Shown piece by piece: positions 10,170-20,546 of a stretch of DNA of 64,000 nt. Source of the DNA: Aphrocallistes beatrix. Its lineage: Eukaryota > Porifera > Hexactinellida > Sceptrulophora > Aphrocallistidae. Position numbers and translations under genes: made by a program. The stretch lies in assembly GCA_963281255.1 (NCBI GenBank), contig OY725502.1:3844001-3908000 (forward strand), read 5' to 3'. Under the pieces are notes generated by a model. The model did no database searches, had not been told where the DNA came from, and worked only from the letters and a program-made list of their open reading frames with translations. Numbering within the stretch: the first letter of the stretch is position 1; the number at the start of each line of letters is the position of its first letter.

Positions 10170-12298
10170 TCTAAGAGTGGAGTCATGAATTGAAATATTT
10201 CCCTTTGCGAAACCACTGGCATCAATCAGTATTTATTCACTCATTTTGGTTATCAACGAATCCATCAATATTTCCCTAATTTGAATTTAATTGGTATTAC
10301 CTAAATGCTTATTGTAAAATCAGACATAATTCTGAGTAACCATTTGAATATGAAACTGTTAGAATATTTTGCAACCAATCTCATCCAATTATTTATTGAA
10401 TTTTAAATTTTTCTAATAAACTATTACCAATGTAATCTAAACAACTCCTTTATTTAGTTTGAATGATGAAGTTTTAATCTTATCCCAGTCTGTCTTTCTT
10501 GAAATAATTTTCAGCGTTTTCATTATTAGCTATTATTAGTAGTAAATTGTAATTTTTTGTAATTTTGATAGTATCACTTATTATTTGCATTTGGTTGAAG
10601 CAAAGGAAATGAATGTAAACAAGTATAACTAAAAAATATGCAACCAAATAAATAATAAAATGGATGGGAAAGTACACACTATTATGTGATGCAAACTCTT
10701 ATTATTCAATCGGGGCCAATCACTCGGCATTATTTAAGTAGAAATGTTCGTGCTTATTTAGCATAGTATAAACATATTGAACAACTGATACAAGAATAAT
10801 ATAATTTTGTGAGGCAATAAAAATGTCTGTTTTGCTCTTTTTAAAAAGTTATCAAAAGGACGGGAATCTCCTATGACTATGGTCATTTTACAAATATATA
10901 ATTAATTTGTAATTGAGAACATTATTAGATTTGCTCAACAACATTATCAAGCAATGATGGTATAATCTGAATTAATTATCCTATCTTGTCCCGCCTTCTA
11001 TTAAATTAATGCATACAGGCTTTCCACTACTGGGAAGAAATGGGATGTCTCCCAGCTTTTACTTGTTATTTTATTTCAGAAAAGTTTTGTATTACATCTC
11101 TATACTAAGACTTGGGCACCGTCTGTACACCCCACCCCACCCCACCCTGAAGATTTGAATAAAATGCATGTAGAAGGATGTGCTACCATCACATGTACCC
11201 ACAATAGGTTTAATTGTAATTATTAAATCTCGAGAACTTGTTTTAACTAATTCTCCTCATGAATAAAATTATGTCTAAAATCAGTTCCAGTTCAAACTAA
11301 ATCAATTTTCAGTTCATTCGTTAGGTCATAATGTTCTTGTAAAAACATCGGTTAAATTGGTTCAATTTTGCTGATTCATTTGATTACAGGAAGCTTGAAG
11401 TGGTGGACCTAAATTTATCCGAAATGTTTGTGTCACATTTTTAAACTTCAATGTCAGTTTTTCCAAAGTGGACCAATCACCGGCTTGTTATATTCAGTTA
11501 TACGGTTTGATTCTGTTTTTTTGTATAAATTAATAATCAGCATTCCAGCAAATTTTAAATCCCCCCGTGAAGTTAATCACTATTTTTGCAAAAAAGCACT
11601 ACTATCCAGCAGGTGCGAGACTCCATCTTTTGAGCATACGTTATCCACGTAACCTAATTAAGCCGTCTCGATAACTCGGCTGATTAAAAGAGTGCAGTTC
11701 GATTATACTTATCTGAATTAACACGGTAGTAAAATTGTACCTGCTATTTCTACATCAGCTCATTTTCTCAACATATGATTATTATAATTTTGATACTTGA
11801 AGTGCAAATCGGCTGACTGGAATAGAATGATAGCTAATCTAAATCGTTAATGGCGGATTAAAATGACCTTCTCACTCTGAAATGCTGATCAATGCATGTA
11901 TTTTTGCGTAAAATCGACTAAATTGATTATTGTAATGTAAATCCTAGCTTTAGCATATGCACGCATGAGTAGATATGACACTCCTTTGACACTCCCATAA
12001 AACCCCATATTTGCATTTGAAATATGATATTTGGTCGTAATCGTTATCTCGTTCATTATCCCTGAAAATTTATATCTTTATCCTATGTTATACAGTAAGT
12101 ATGTATATTACCATTTGGATACTATGAAGTATTTTTGAATCCATTAGGGGGATGGACAGCTTTTCAATAGAAGTTTAATAATTAGATTTTGATAAAATTT
12201 ATTTCAGTGAATTCAGTGAATATCAGTTTGATTATTGAATGAATTATCTAAAATATACTTTACAAAATAATGAAATGGATAAGCTAAAATATGGTCGA
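10170..12298. other. Intergenic, no gene recognised
   Basis: AT-rich DNA downstream of the minus-strand TRAF-like gene. At 11130-11147 there is a CCCCA tandem run with four C-tracts (a G-quadruplex motif on the minus strand). No coding exon was recognised. Confidence 0.5.
12198..12203 (-). terminator. Candidate polyadenylation signal of the TRAF-like gene
   Basis: AATAAA on the minus strand, about 100 bases past the stop codon of the TRAF-like gene. Confidence 0.4.
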
Positions 12299-13999
12299 TT
12301 AGGTACAAACAATTTCAGGTTGTGCGTAACACTTTTCTTCTTTTCGGGTGCTTTGTGTATGTACAAGCGCTGTTTTATCCTTCATTTCTCCGAAAACCGT
12401 CAAGCAATCATCTTCAATTACTCCTTCCCTTTCCAATGTTTCCTCGTCACACATAAAGTAACACAGTGAGCATAAGTTGTTCGATTTTTTAGGCATTTTT
12501 GCACCCGGTGTGTCTCCTTTGACCTGGGACTTTGATTGTATTTCATTGCCCAAGGCAATGTTTGCGAGCTTAATTGTGCATTGTCCTTTATATGGCCATT
12601 TCAGACGTTTGTCGTTTTCGCCACGTTGCAAACATAGGTAAAATGATGCTTTTCCATTTCCAAAGTGAGCACGAATACATGCCTTATAACCTTTCGGGTT
12701 TGTGTAAAACGGGGGTGAGTAGTGGATGGATGTGCGGTCTTTCTTTAATAGCGATGAAATGTCTTTTATTTTCCATTCCATGGAACCATTTGTACTAGTA
12801 TTGCTTAAATTATCGTCGCATCTGGTTTTCTCGGGCGCGAAAATGTCCTTTTTTTTATTCCAGCTTGACTTGCTATTTTTATTCAAAAACGAAAATTTGG
12901 GCGCTTTGAAAAATTTACGATTTTTTCTTAGTTTCGCTTCGGGTAAATTTGGTGATTTATCATCGTGCGAACTAAAAAATCCGGAATCTTCAGAGTGAAT
13001 TTCTGGCAACTTTTCGCTCTTCTTTCGAGTAAGTTTTAATTCGGCATTTGTGAGCGTTCTCGCAACTGGTCCAACACTGGAACATTCGCTGCTACTGTCA
13101 TTACAGTACTCGAATGATTCGCAGTATGTGAAGACGGATGGCTTGCATTCTACTGTTTTAACTGTATCGGTAGTACACACGGGAGTATTTGTGTTGGGAA
13201 GTTCATTTCGTATTGTTGACGTTCGTCTTGAATTGCGTGAATTTTCAGTCGATACACTGTCGGTCGAAACTTGTGGTGGGCTGTCGCTGATGACTACTTT
13301 TTTTCGCGGGTAATATTTCATTGTGTAATTACTTAAATTTACACGTGAGCTCTCACTAACCTCTAAGTTTCCGTCCTCAACTTTTACGCGCCAGAATGTT
13401 TCCCCGCCGAAATTTTTGCACGAGTTTGTATCATGGTTGTACATGTCACGGGCGAGTATCGACTTCGTACAGAAGGCACACTTCAACGGTCGTAATTGGC
13501 ATTCTGAGTTCTCGTGATGGAGCATTTCTTTTAACTGTAGTACCTTTCCGCAGTTGTGCTTGCACTGGACTTTCGAGAATCTACATGCCGCGTAATGTTG
13601 GTATATTCCGCGAAGTTCTCCTCTCCAGTTGCATCCTTTATTGTTATTAACGCATATTACTGGCTGTGATTGTATATTTTTCTGTAAATTCTCGAGTGTG
13701 TAGCTTTCACTGCCATTGAACCGGGAGTCATCTATCGGACATTTATTCGCTTTTGAGATGCAACTTCTGCAGAACCAGTGGTTACAAGGGAGGATGGTTG
13801 GTTTATGAAACAATCCACGACAATTTTGACATGTTAACGGTGCTAAATCCTGGAGATCGTTTGTAAAGAATTGTATTTTATAACCGCACGCATCTATATT
13901 TGAATTCTTAATCCGTAAAATGTTATCACACATTTCCTTAGCCTTCAATTCAAGCTCTGATAATCTTTGATTTGCCATTGATAGGTTTAGTATTTTCAA
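12299..13999 (-). CDS. TRAF-like RING/zinc-finger/MATH-type signalling protein
   Basis: Intronless, up to 566 residues from the first ATG; a second ATG seven codons later (MANQRL) may be the real start. Residues about 55-95 are a RING finger, CQNCRGLFHKPTILPCNHWF then CRSC and CPID. The last ligand is aspartate, as in TRAF6 (CPVD). TRAF-type zinc fingers follow at about 115-195 (CNWRGEL...HYAACRF, CKHNCGK, HHENSECQLRPLKCAFC). A long serine-rich low-complexity middle separates these from a C-terminal part (FYTNPKGYKACIRAHFGNGK, then YLCLQRGENDKRLKWPYKG) that matches the TRAF/MATH β-sandwich. TRAFs are cytosolic adaptors and E3 ubiquitin ligases for TNF/Toll-type receptors. I saw no clear coiled coil, which is unusual and may mean weak trimerisation. 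Confidence 0.85.
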   Translation of the reverse strand: MKILNLSMANQRLSELELKAKEMCDNILRIKNSNIDACGYKIQFFTNDLQDLAPLTCQNCRGLFHKPTILPCNHWFCRSCISKANKCPIDDSRFNGSESYTLENLQKNIQSQPVICVNNNKGCNWRGELRGIYQHYAACRFSKVQCKHNCGKVLQLKEMLHHENSECQLRPLKCAFCTKSILARDMYNHDTNSCKNFGGETFWRVKVEDGNLEVSESSRVNLSNYTMKYYPRKKVVISDSPPQVSTDSVSTENSRNSRRTSTIRNELPNTNTPVCTTDTVKTVECKPSVFTYCESFEYCNDSSSECSSVGPVARTLTNAELKLTRKKSEKLPEIHSEDSGFFSSHDDKSPNLPEAKLRKNRKFFKAPKFSFLNKNSKSSWNKKKDIFAPEKTRCDDNLSNTSTNGSMEWKIKDISSLLKKDRTSIHYSPPFYTNPKGYKACIRAHFGNGKASFYLCLQRGENDKRLKWPYKGQCTIKLANIALGNEIQSKSQVKGDTPGAKMPKKSNNLCSLCYFMCDEETLEREGVIEDDCLTVFGEMKDKTALVHTQSTRKEEKCYAQPEIVCT

Positions 14000-14100
14000 A
14001 TTTACGTTGATTTAGAGTATTCTATATTACTTATATAGTAGCTGTGATAGCCTAGAAAAGCATTCATTGTAGTATTATCGTACTTTACTTAAGTGAAAGC

Positions 14101-14310
14101 TTGCCCACAGCAGAATACGATAAGTTACATATCTTCATTAATTATTCAAATAACCACACAAATTTAGGGCGATTAGGAAGCTATTCGGCTCCAGATGATA
14201 TCGAATATGATAAAGAGCCAAAACTAGTTTCAGATGATGGCCCTTACGTATCCCAGCTGATGTATCGCTCAATAAAGCGGCATCAATCTTTTTTTATGAA
14301 TTGCAATTAA
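14101..14310 (+). other. Possible small exon, product unknown
   Basis: About 65 codons open from a possible acceptor (CCCACAG at 14104-14110) to a stop. The composition (SYSAPDDIEYDKEPKLVSDD) looks more coding-like than its surroundings. There is no in-frame ATG nearby, no matching donor found and no family recognised. It lies 100 bases upstream of the TRAF-like start, on the opposite strand. Confidence 0.2.
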
Positions 14311-15780
14311 TTATTACTACCACAGGAAATTTGGTAATAATGATATTTCGTTAAATATCTGCGTTTCGATTCTCCGCAGGAAATTGCAGTCATTCTAAAT
14401 TGTGGTTTATTCGTCTTAGCTATTATTTGTCGAATTTTCTTCATTATGATGCTCTAAAATTCCCTTCCAAAAAGCGCTATAGACATATGTTCTAACAGAC
14501 TCATTTTCCAGGAATTCCATCAAAAAGGGAATAATTTTTCATTTAGATATTTAAAAACGGTTATGTTATAACCTTTGTTCTTTATAACTGTTTCCCTTCA
14601 TGGCTAGAAACATATTGTAGTGTGGTAGAGACGTAGGTATTGTACAAAACTAAAATAGATAATATTTATGTCTGCAAATATTTGTGGACAGATCTACTCT
14701 ACGTAGTGTTTGCACAATAATTTATTCGCCTCATTTGATTTGATGTGGTTTCATCCCCCAATTAAAAATGAATAATCATATTATATTATAATAATCACTT
14801 GTAATACTGAGTAATACTAATTTACTTTTCTGGCTACAACTACATACTATTTTGGTCGCTAACTACAAAGCCATAACTAATTTAATTGCGTTAAGTAGAA
14901 ATACATTTAATAATTTAAAAAATCTGCAAAGGAATATATTAGTTAGTACATATTCGTTAAGTAGTTGGAATTTAGAGAGTAATTATCTATTTTAACTTCT
15001 TAATCCAGGAAATTCTATTTTCTCTTATATTATCTAGATTTTTGGATCTTCTATGTGATACTAATTACTGAAGAGAAACATGTCAATGTAATGTAATTTC
15101 TTGAATTTTAGCACCTAATCAGGATCGAAAAGTATTAGTAGATAATTTATTTTAACGACTTCCCTTTAAAACAAACATTTTTGTATATATGTGTTAATGA
15201 TCTGTGAAATACACCATGGATTAATGTTAATTCAGATCCGTTTCGAACTTTGACTTTCGACTTAAACACCAAAAAATTTCGACTTAAACACCAAAAAATT
15301 TCGACTTAAACACCAAAATTAAACTATCAACTAACTTCACGTTTTCTCTGATGACTTGCTCTTCCTATAAATGATAAATGGTCATTTCTCAACTACTTTC
15401 AAAATAGTTAAACTATATATCGACATCCCTCTAAATTCTAAATTTTTCTCTCTCATTACACGTGCTATCAAAATTTTGCCCAACGTAGGTGTTATTTTTC
15501 AAGCGTACCAATCGTAATTTCTCATCTACATGTAGGAATGTAGGTTCGCACAGATAGCTCAAATTAAAAGAAGTGTTCAAATGAATCGTGACAACGATAA
15601 GCCACGATGTCTGCACTCATTTAGATAAGCTAAAAGGGACATATCACCTTCAATGATCATCTGGTTACTAGGTAATATTAGAGGATCTGTTTTCTTATCT
15701 TTTGATAACCCTGCATAAATTTACCTCTATTTGCCGTTCAAATTATAAGCTATTTAGGGCATTTTCGTAGCGAATTTAGC
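14311..15780. other. Intergenic between TRAF-like block and PSMD13
   Basis: AT-rich. It contains a short tandem repeat at 15256-15320 and should hold the PSMD13 promoter at its right end. No gene was recognised. Confidence 0.5.
15256..15320. repeat. Three tandem copies of a ~22-bp unit
   Basis: The unit TTCGACTTAAACACCAAAAA occurs three times head to tail with nearly no divergence. Confidence 0.9.
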
Positions 15781-17329
15781 ATGACTTCCAAAGAATCTGT
15801 GCTAGAGTATCTCCAATTTCAAAGAAAACAAGCGACCAGCACCGAGATCGCAGAAATATGGAGTCAGCTCGAGTATCTCTATACCAACAAACTGTGGCAT
15901 CAAATTACTGTTTTGCTGCAGGATTTCATTCCAACAATGCCATCTGGACGAGTTGAATTGTACCAAAAGTTTGTGACAGACTTTGTGCAACGACTGAGTC
16001 CGATCTCTTTAGTACAAATTGTATTACAGGTGTGTCGACTATTTTAATAATTCAAAAATGTTAAGTCCATCAAATTTTAGTTTATCATTAATCTCAGGTA
16101 CTCGATGAACTGGCTGACCCCTTGGAAGCGCTTGAGCTGCTCAAATCCGTGTTGAATGATGTGAAACTACATCCAGAAGCTAAGGCTCTTTGTCTATCCG
16201 CTATTGCAATGTGCTATCTCAAAACTAACCAGGGGGATGAGTGTAAAACCAGGCTCCAAGAAGCAGATGAGATATTGGATAGTTCGAGTTTGGAGGTGAG
16301 CTGATACGAGAAGAATACCAAGGATAAGAAAATTATTTTAAATTTCACGGACTTTTTTTGCCTTATATCAGGGCATGCCTAATTTCCGGGACGGGACGGA
16401 ACCATCTGGTACCTAATTTCCGGGACGGGACGAGTCAAGATGCCTAATCTCCGGGACGGGACAGAAAAGGTACCTAATTCCCGGGACGGGATCCCTCCCT
16501 TCCCGGAAATTAGGCATGCCCCTTATATTAAGCTTTGTAAATACTTTACATTATTTTAGGAAAATATTTGCGCTCATATGATGCCTGATTCTTATAGGTT
16601 GGGACTATACACGCATTCTACTACAAAGTTAGCAGCGAATACTACCGTTTTACTGGACAGCATGCATTGTACTACAGAGACTCACTTCGATACCTCGGCT
16701 GTCAGACCAGCTTCAAACACTATGACACTGAATCCCCACCCGAATTCATTACCACCAATATAGAAGCAGATCGAGATCATGCTTATTCATTGGCTATTGC
16801 AGCTATGATCGCGGATGGTGTGTATAATTTCGGTGAAATTTTATTACACCCAATTTTACAAACTTTGAAAGGAGACCCAAATAGGGGTTGGGTCATAGAA
16901 CTGTTGAGAGCTTTCAACCGTGGGGATATTGCTAAATTTGAAGAATCAAGAAACTTCTGGGCCGATCAGACTGATTTGAAGGCTAACGAACTTGCACTAC
17001 AGCGAAAATTGCGACTTTTATCACTTATGGAATTGACTTTCCAGCGACAGGCCACACAAAGAACTCTTCCTTTCACTCTAATCTCAGAAACTGCAAAAGT
17101 TCCATTCGACGAAGTAGAACAATTGGTCATGAAAGCCTTCAGTCTAGGTCTGGTAAAAGGTGCTATTGACGAAGTGGAGAAGTTAGTGCACTTAACTTGG
17201 GTAAAGCCGCGTGTGTTAGATATGGGACAGATTAAAAGCATGGCACAAAATATTAAGGATTGGAAGCAGAAAATTTCCACAGCATCTGTCTTGTTTGATG
17301 AGCAAGTAGCGCAAGATTTATTAGTTTAA
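15781..17329 (+). CDS. PSMD13: 26S proteasome lid subunit Rpn9/PSMD13
   Basis: Three exons, 15781-16029, 16098-16295 and 16598-17329, all joining in phase 0, give 392 residues against 376 in human. Exon 1 carries LEYLYTNKLWHQITVLLQDF, as in human (LEELYTKKLWHQLT). Exon 3 begins V-GTIHAFYYKVSSEYY and continues HALYYRDSLRYLGC, then ANELALQRKLRLLSLMELTF and the winged-helix PCI end (FDEVEQLVMKAFSLGLVKGA, IDEVEKLVHLTWVKPRVLD). All these blocks align with human PSMD13. The protein is a structural PCI subunit of the 19S lid near the Rpn11 deubiquitinase. Intron 2 hosts a hAT-like foldback element. The P2X gene starts 520 bp downstream. Confidence 0.95.
16369..16521. mobile_element. hAT-like foldback element with internal tandem repeats, in PSMD13 intron 2
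   Basis: Perfect 21-bp inverted repeats lie at 16371-16391 and 16501-16521 (GGGCATGCCTAATTTCCGGG start). A CCTTATAT direct repeat at 16361-16368 reappears at the right end. Between the arms, a unit of about 32 bp with core CTAATTTCCGGGACGGGA is repeated four times. A CAGGG left end and 8-bp repeat fit hAT, but the right end lacks the expected CTG, so the boundary is approximate. It is strikingly GC-rich in an AT-rich intron. Confidence 0.75.
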
Positions 17330-17744
17330 GGTGGGTGTGGTATGTTGCTGGTTATTAGTTTGATTAGGTCATTGATTTGTCGTTGAGACAAAGATGTTTG
17401 ATTTGATAATAGTTAATGAAAACATATATATTTAGTCAATATTCACTGAACTTATCAATGTTTAGTGTCTTATTTTGAGCAAACTGCATATACTCTGGGC
17501 ATTAAAAAGTGATTTGGAATCTTGTTGACAGAATTCTACTTTTCCAGTATTGAAGTTTTGGGCATATAAAACACTGTACATTTTGAAAGGTTGGATCATA
17601 AATCTGAAAATTCAATAGACGAAACATTAGCCTCAAATGGAATCGCTTACTAGACTCTCATCGTACTTTTCAACAAACATTGAACTCCCTCAATTTACTA
17701 ATCCCGATCAAAGGTACAATTGTACACTTCTTGTAAACAAATTG

Positions 17745-17750
17745 AATAAA
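17745..17750 (+). terminator. Candidate polyadenylation signal of PSMD13
   Basis: AATAAA about 415 bases after the PSMD13 stop and 100 bases before the P2X start. Confidence 0.35.
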
Positions 17751-17847
17751 ATTGACTCCTCTTCTATAAATGAACTTTGTACGTAATATAGATCTTGAAT
17801 AAACATGATTGTCATAATAATAACATTTCTTTGATAATTCCTATCCA

Positions 17848-19044
17848 ATGTTTAGCATGTCTAGCTTTTTAGACTACACAACATACAAATATGTGACGGT
17901 CCGCGACAAGCGGTTAGGAGTTACCTACTACATTTTTGTGTTCCTTATCTTCGCATACCTCATCCAAGATATATTCGTTGACAAGGGTTACCTAAAGATT
18001 GACACTAACCCACATGGTACGCTTAGGATCCTAGTGAAGGACCCCAATAATGAAGCTCCTATCACAGCTCTACCCTATTGCCCTGGATTCAATACGGATC
18101 TTCCAACCAAATTTCAATATAATCGCACTGACCCTTGTATTGATTATGATGCACAAGAATTGTCATGGCCAGTGGAAGCACATGCTGTCAATATTATGAC
18201 GTTCGGGAAAGACAATTGGCAAGAACGGAAGAAAAGTGAAATGGGTACCTACAATTTTGAGACCATCACAGAAAAACAATATTTCACACGTAACCCTGAG
18301 TCCACCATTCTTAAAATCGATCATTCAATTCTTTCCACACAATTTTCCGGAAAAGGATTTCTCGGTGGGTCGCACAGGACAATGGTCGGGTACTTAGAGG
18401 ACAAAAATGGCAAAATAATTCGTCAGATTTCTGACCGAGAAAAACCTGACAAACTGAAAGTGGACGAACTGTTAATGGCTGCCGGGATTGATACCTTGGA
18501 TCAGGTTTCTGATGCATTGAGTGGACAAGGTGAATCTTATCGCATGCGTGGACTCATCTTGAAAATCTCTATCTACTATACCAACCATGAACATACGTGG
18601 TTCGGAACAGGCCAAATCCGCTACACGTATCGGATCCAACATGTACCATTGGTTGACTACCAAACTAAACAACTGATTCCCATCATGAAAGATCTTCCCG
18701 ACGAACAAATTGAAAGCGCGACTTTTCACACCAATAAACGTCTATTGAGAAAAAGATACAGTTTGAGATTGATATTTGAGCAGGAGGGTAGTTTGGGAAA
18801 AACGTCTCTCAACGCCTTGGTCTATCAGTTGATCGCTGGTACCAGTTTGCTAACTTTACTTGCGACTGTAATTGACGTAGTTGCGCTGAATTTGATCCCA
18901 ACTTATTCCCGTTACATGATGGATTCTAGCCCTGAGTTAGGGAAAAAAGAAGAAAAGAAGGACAAAAAGTCTCCTGAGAAAGATGACATTGTTTCTGTGG
19001 ATGAGAATGTTGGAGGGGAGAAAGAATCGAAAAAGGATCAATGA
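17848..19044 (+). CDS. P2X-type ATP-gated cation channel
   Basis: Intronless, 398 residues; a second ATG lies at codon 4. The topology is P2X: a short cytosolic N-terminus with YTTYK (the TxK site), TM1 at about residues 27-48, then KGYLKIDTNPHGTLRILVK, a large ectodomain, and TM2 at about 333-355 following NKRLLRKRYSLRLIFEQEG. The NxR and lysine pattern there matches the ATP-contacting residues of the family. The tail is charged and lysine/glutamate-rich. The conserved ten-cysteine pattern of vertebrate P2X ectodomains is absent: only two cysteines (YCPGF and DPCID) are evident, placed as in Dictyostelium P2XA. P2X trimers pass Na+ and Ca2+. In amoebae they act on intracellular vacuoles, in animals at the plasma membrane; the location here is unknown. 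Confidence 0.88.
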   Translation: MFSMSSFLDYTTYKYVTVRDKRLGVTYYIFVFLIFAYLIQDIFVDKGYLKIDTNPHGTLRILVKDPNNEAPITALPYCPGFNTDLPTKFQYNRTDPCIDYDAQELSWPVEAHAVNIMTFGKDNWQERKKSEMGTYNFETITEKQYFTRNPESTILKIDHSILSTQFSGKGFLGGSHRTMVGYLEDKNGKIIRQISDREKPDKLKVDELLMAAGIDTLDQVSDALSGQGESYRMRGLILKISIYYTNHEHTWFGTGQIRYTYRIQHVPLVDYQTKQLIPIMKDLPDEQIESATFHTNKRLLRKRYSLRLIFEQEGSLGKTSLNALVYQLIAGTSLLTLLATVIDVVALNLIPTYSRYMMDSSPELGKKEEKKDKKSPEKDDIVSVDENVGGEKESKKDQ

Positions 19045-19230
19045 GAAGTACTAAATAAGTGTTTTGTATGGAAATTATAAGAAAGCGGATTTTTGTTTCT
19101 AGGAAGTAGGGTAGAGTATAGATTTTGTTTGTATAAATTATAGTTATAAAATATTGACTTCTTATAGGGGCTCCTCAGTAGCAGTAGTTCGTGATAATGA
19201 ATGCTAAAAACTTCACTGAAATTCGTTGAA

Positions 19231-19236
19231 AATAAA
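19231..19236 (+). terminator. Candidate polyadenylation signal of the P2X gene
   Basis: AATAAA about 190 bases after the P2X stop. Confidence 0.45.
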
Positions 19237-19391
19237 CAAAGGCATGGCAAATAATTCAAAAATAAAATTGTTTTCAGTATCTTTTTACCCCACCACTAGA
19301 TGAATAATTTATAATCCTATATACTCATTATTAGACAATTAGATCCATTGTATTTCACCTACTTTTCATTCAATAATCTAAAGGATTGACC

Positions 19392-19844
19392 ATGCCAACT
19401 GTAAAAGATGTGCCTGCAGATAAATTCATCGAGGAATTCGCCAAATTCTTGAAGAAAGGTGACAAAGTGAAACCCCCTGACTGGGCAGAACATGCTCGTA
19501 CCGGGCATCACAAGGAATTGGCGCCTTACCGCCCTGATTGGTGGTACATACGCTGTGCTTCCATAGCTAGGCGCGTGTTTATCCGCAAACGCGTGGGTGT
19601 TGGTGGACTGACCAAGGCGTACGGTGGAAGAAAACGTCGTGGGGTTCGCCCGGGGATTTATATCCGAGGATCATCAAGCATCGCAAGGAAGGCTTTGATC
19701 CAGTTAGAAGACGCGGGGATTGTTGAGAAAGTACGCAAGGGAGAAGAAGAGGGCGGGGAATTCGCAGGGAGACAGGTGACACACGAGGGACAGCGTCATC
19801 TCAATGAGATCGCGGATGAAGTTTATAAAAATCTAAACCCATAG
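19392..19844 (+). CDS. RPS19: 40S ribosomal protein S19 (eS19)
   Basis: Intronless, 150 residues, start MPTVKDVPADKF at the first true ATG. The family blocks are all present: FAKFLKKGDKVKPPDW, ELAPYRPDWWYIRCASIARR, then VGGLTKAYGGRKRRGVRP, SSSIARKALIQLEDAGIVEK and the C-terminal GRQVTHEGQRHLNEIA. The length is typical (145 in human). It is needed for pre-18S rRNA maturation and for the 40S head. The GC content and codon use are visibly higher than in neighbouring genes, as expected for a highly expressed gene. Introns present in most animal RPS19 genes are missing, so a retrocopy is possible, although the frame is intact and looks functional. Confidence 0.97.
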   Translation: MPTVKDVPADKFIEEFAKFLKKGDKVKPPDWAEHARTGHHKELAPYRPDWWYIRCASIARRVFIRKRVGVGGLTKAYGGRKRRGVRPGIYIRGSSSIARKALIQLEDAGIVEKVRKGEEEGGEFAGRQVTHEGQRHLNEIADEVYKNLNP

Positions 19845-20546
19845 ATTGATGAATTGATTTATAGAGTATTTAGGCTGATTAGGATTTCAACATAGTGATA
19901 ATTTACTAGCTGCGTAGTCGTAATAATTAAAATATCTCCAAAGTTGGACCAAATTTTATTTATTATAGGTGATGGAAGAGAATAGATAATTCCATTTAGA
20001 ACACATAAAATTTCACAATTTCAAAAGATGATAAATATTAATTGATAATTATTCGCAAATCAAATATTAATTAAAACTTTATTTCAATGACATAGTTCCA
20101 AGTATATGTGGGAGGATGCTTATGTCTGTGATTTAAACAGAAAACGAAATACATACGCAGACACCACAAAATGAATTACACATCTTATTTAGAATCACGA
20201 GATCGAGAGTTTGAAAGCACTTCACTTATTTTATAAAACAAAACTCATGCCATAATCATGTTTTATTTCAATTCCATATTAAACCAGAACTATGGTTCAC
20301 GTGATAAAGTTCGCAATCGATTGACGCCTAATCGTATTTCGCGAAATTGGTGGTTAATACTTTTCCTGCTATAGGCTAATCATCGTGTGTAGGTCTACCT
20401 AAAGTATATTTTCGCATTTGTAATCTTGTATACGTCATTCCCTAGATGGAAATATGCTCTCGTAACTTGAAGCCGAGCGTATAAATTTCTCAAAATGTGT
20501 ACACCTGTTTTTCACGTTTTTGTTGTTCGACATTTATTTACTTCAA
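19845..20546. other. Intergenic, nothing recognised
   Basis: AT-rich DNA between RPS19 and the next gene, presumably including the RPS19 3' end and the next promoter. No conserved feature was seen. Confidence 0.5.

Noticed and set aside
9974-10174. Open frame with about 29 consecutive leucines
   Set aside because: It is a reading of the ATT microsatellite plus the adjacent hairpin, not a gene.
11130-11147. CCCCA run as a telomere-like or regulatory element
   Set aside because: Only about four units; noted as a possible quadruplex motif but too short to call anything more.
3381-12298. Hidden tRNA, rRNA or CRISPR-like arrays in the gene-poor region
   Set aside because: I found no tRNA-like A/B boxes with paired stems, no rRNA similarity and no regularly spaced direct repeats.
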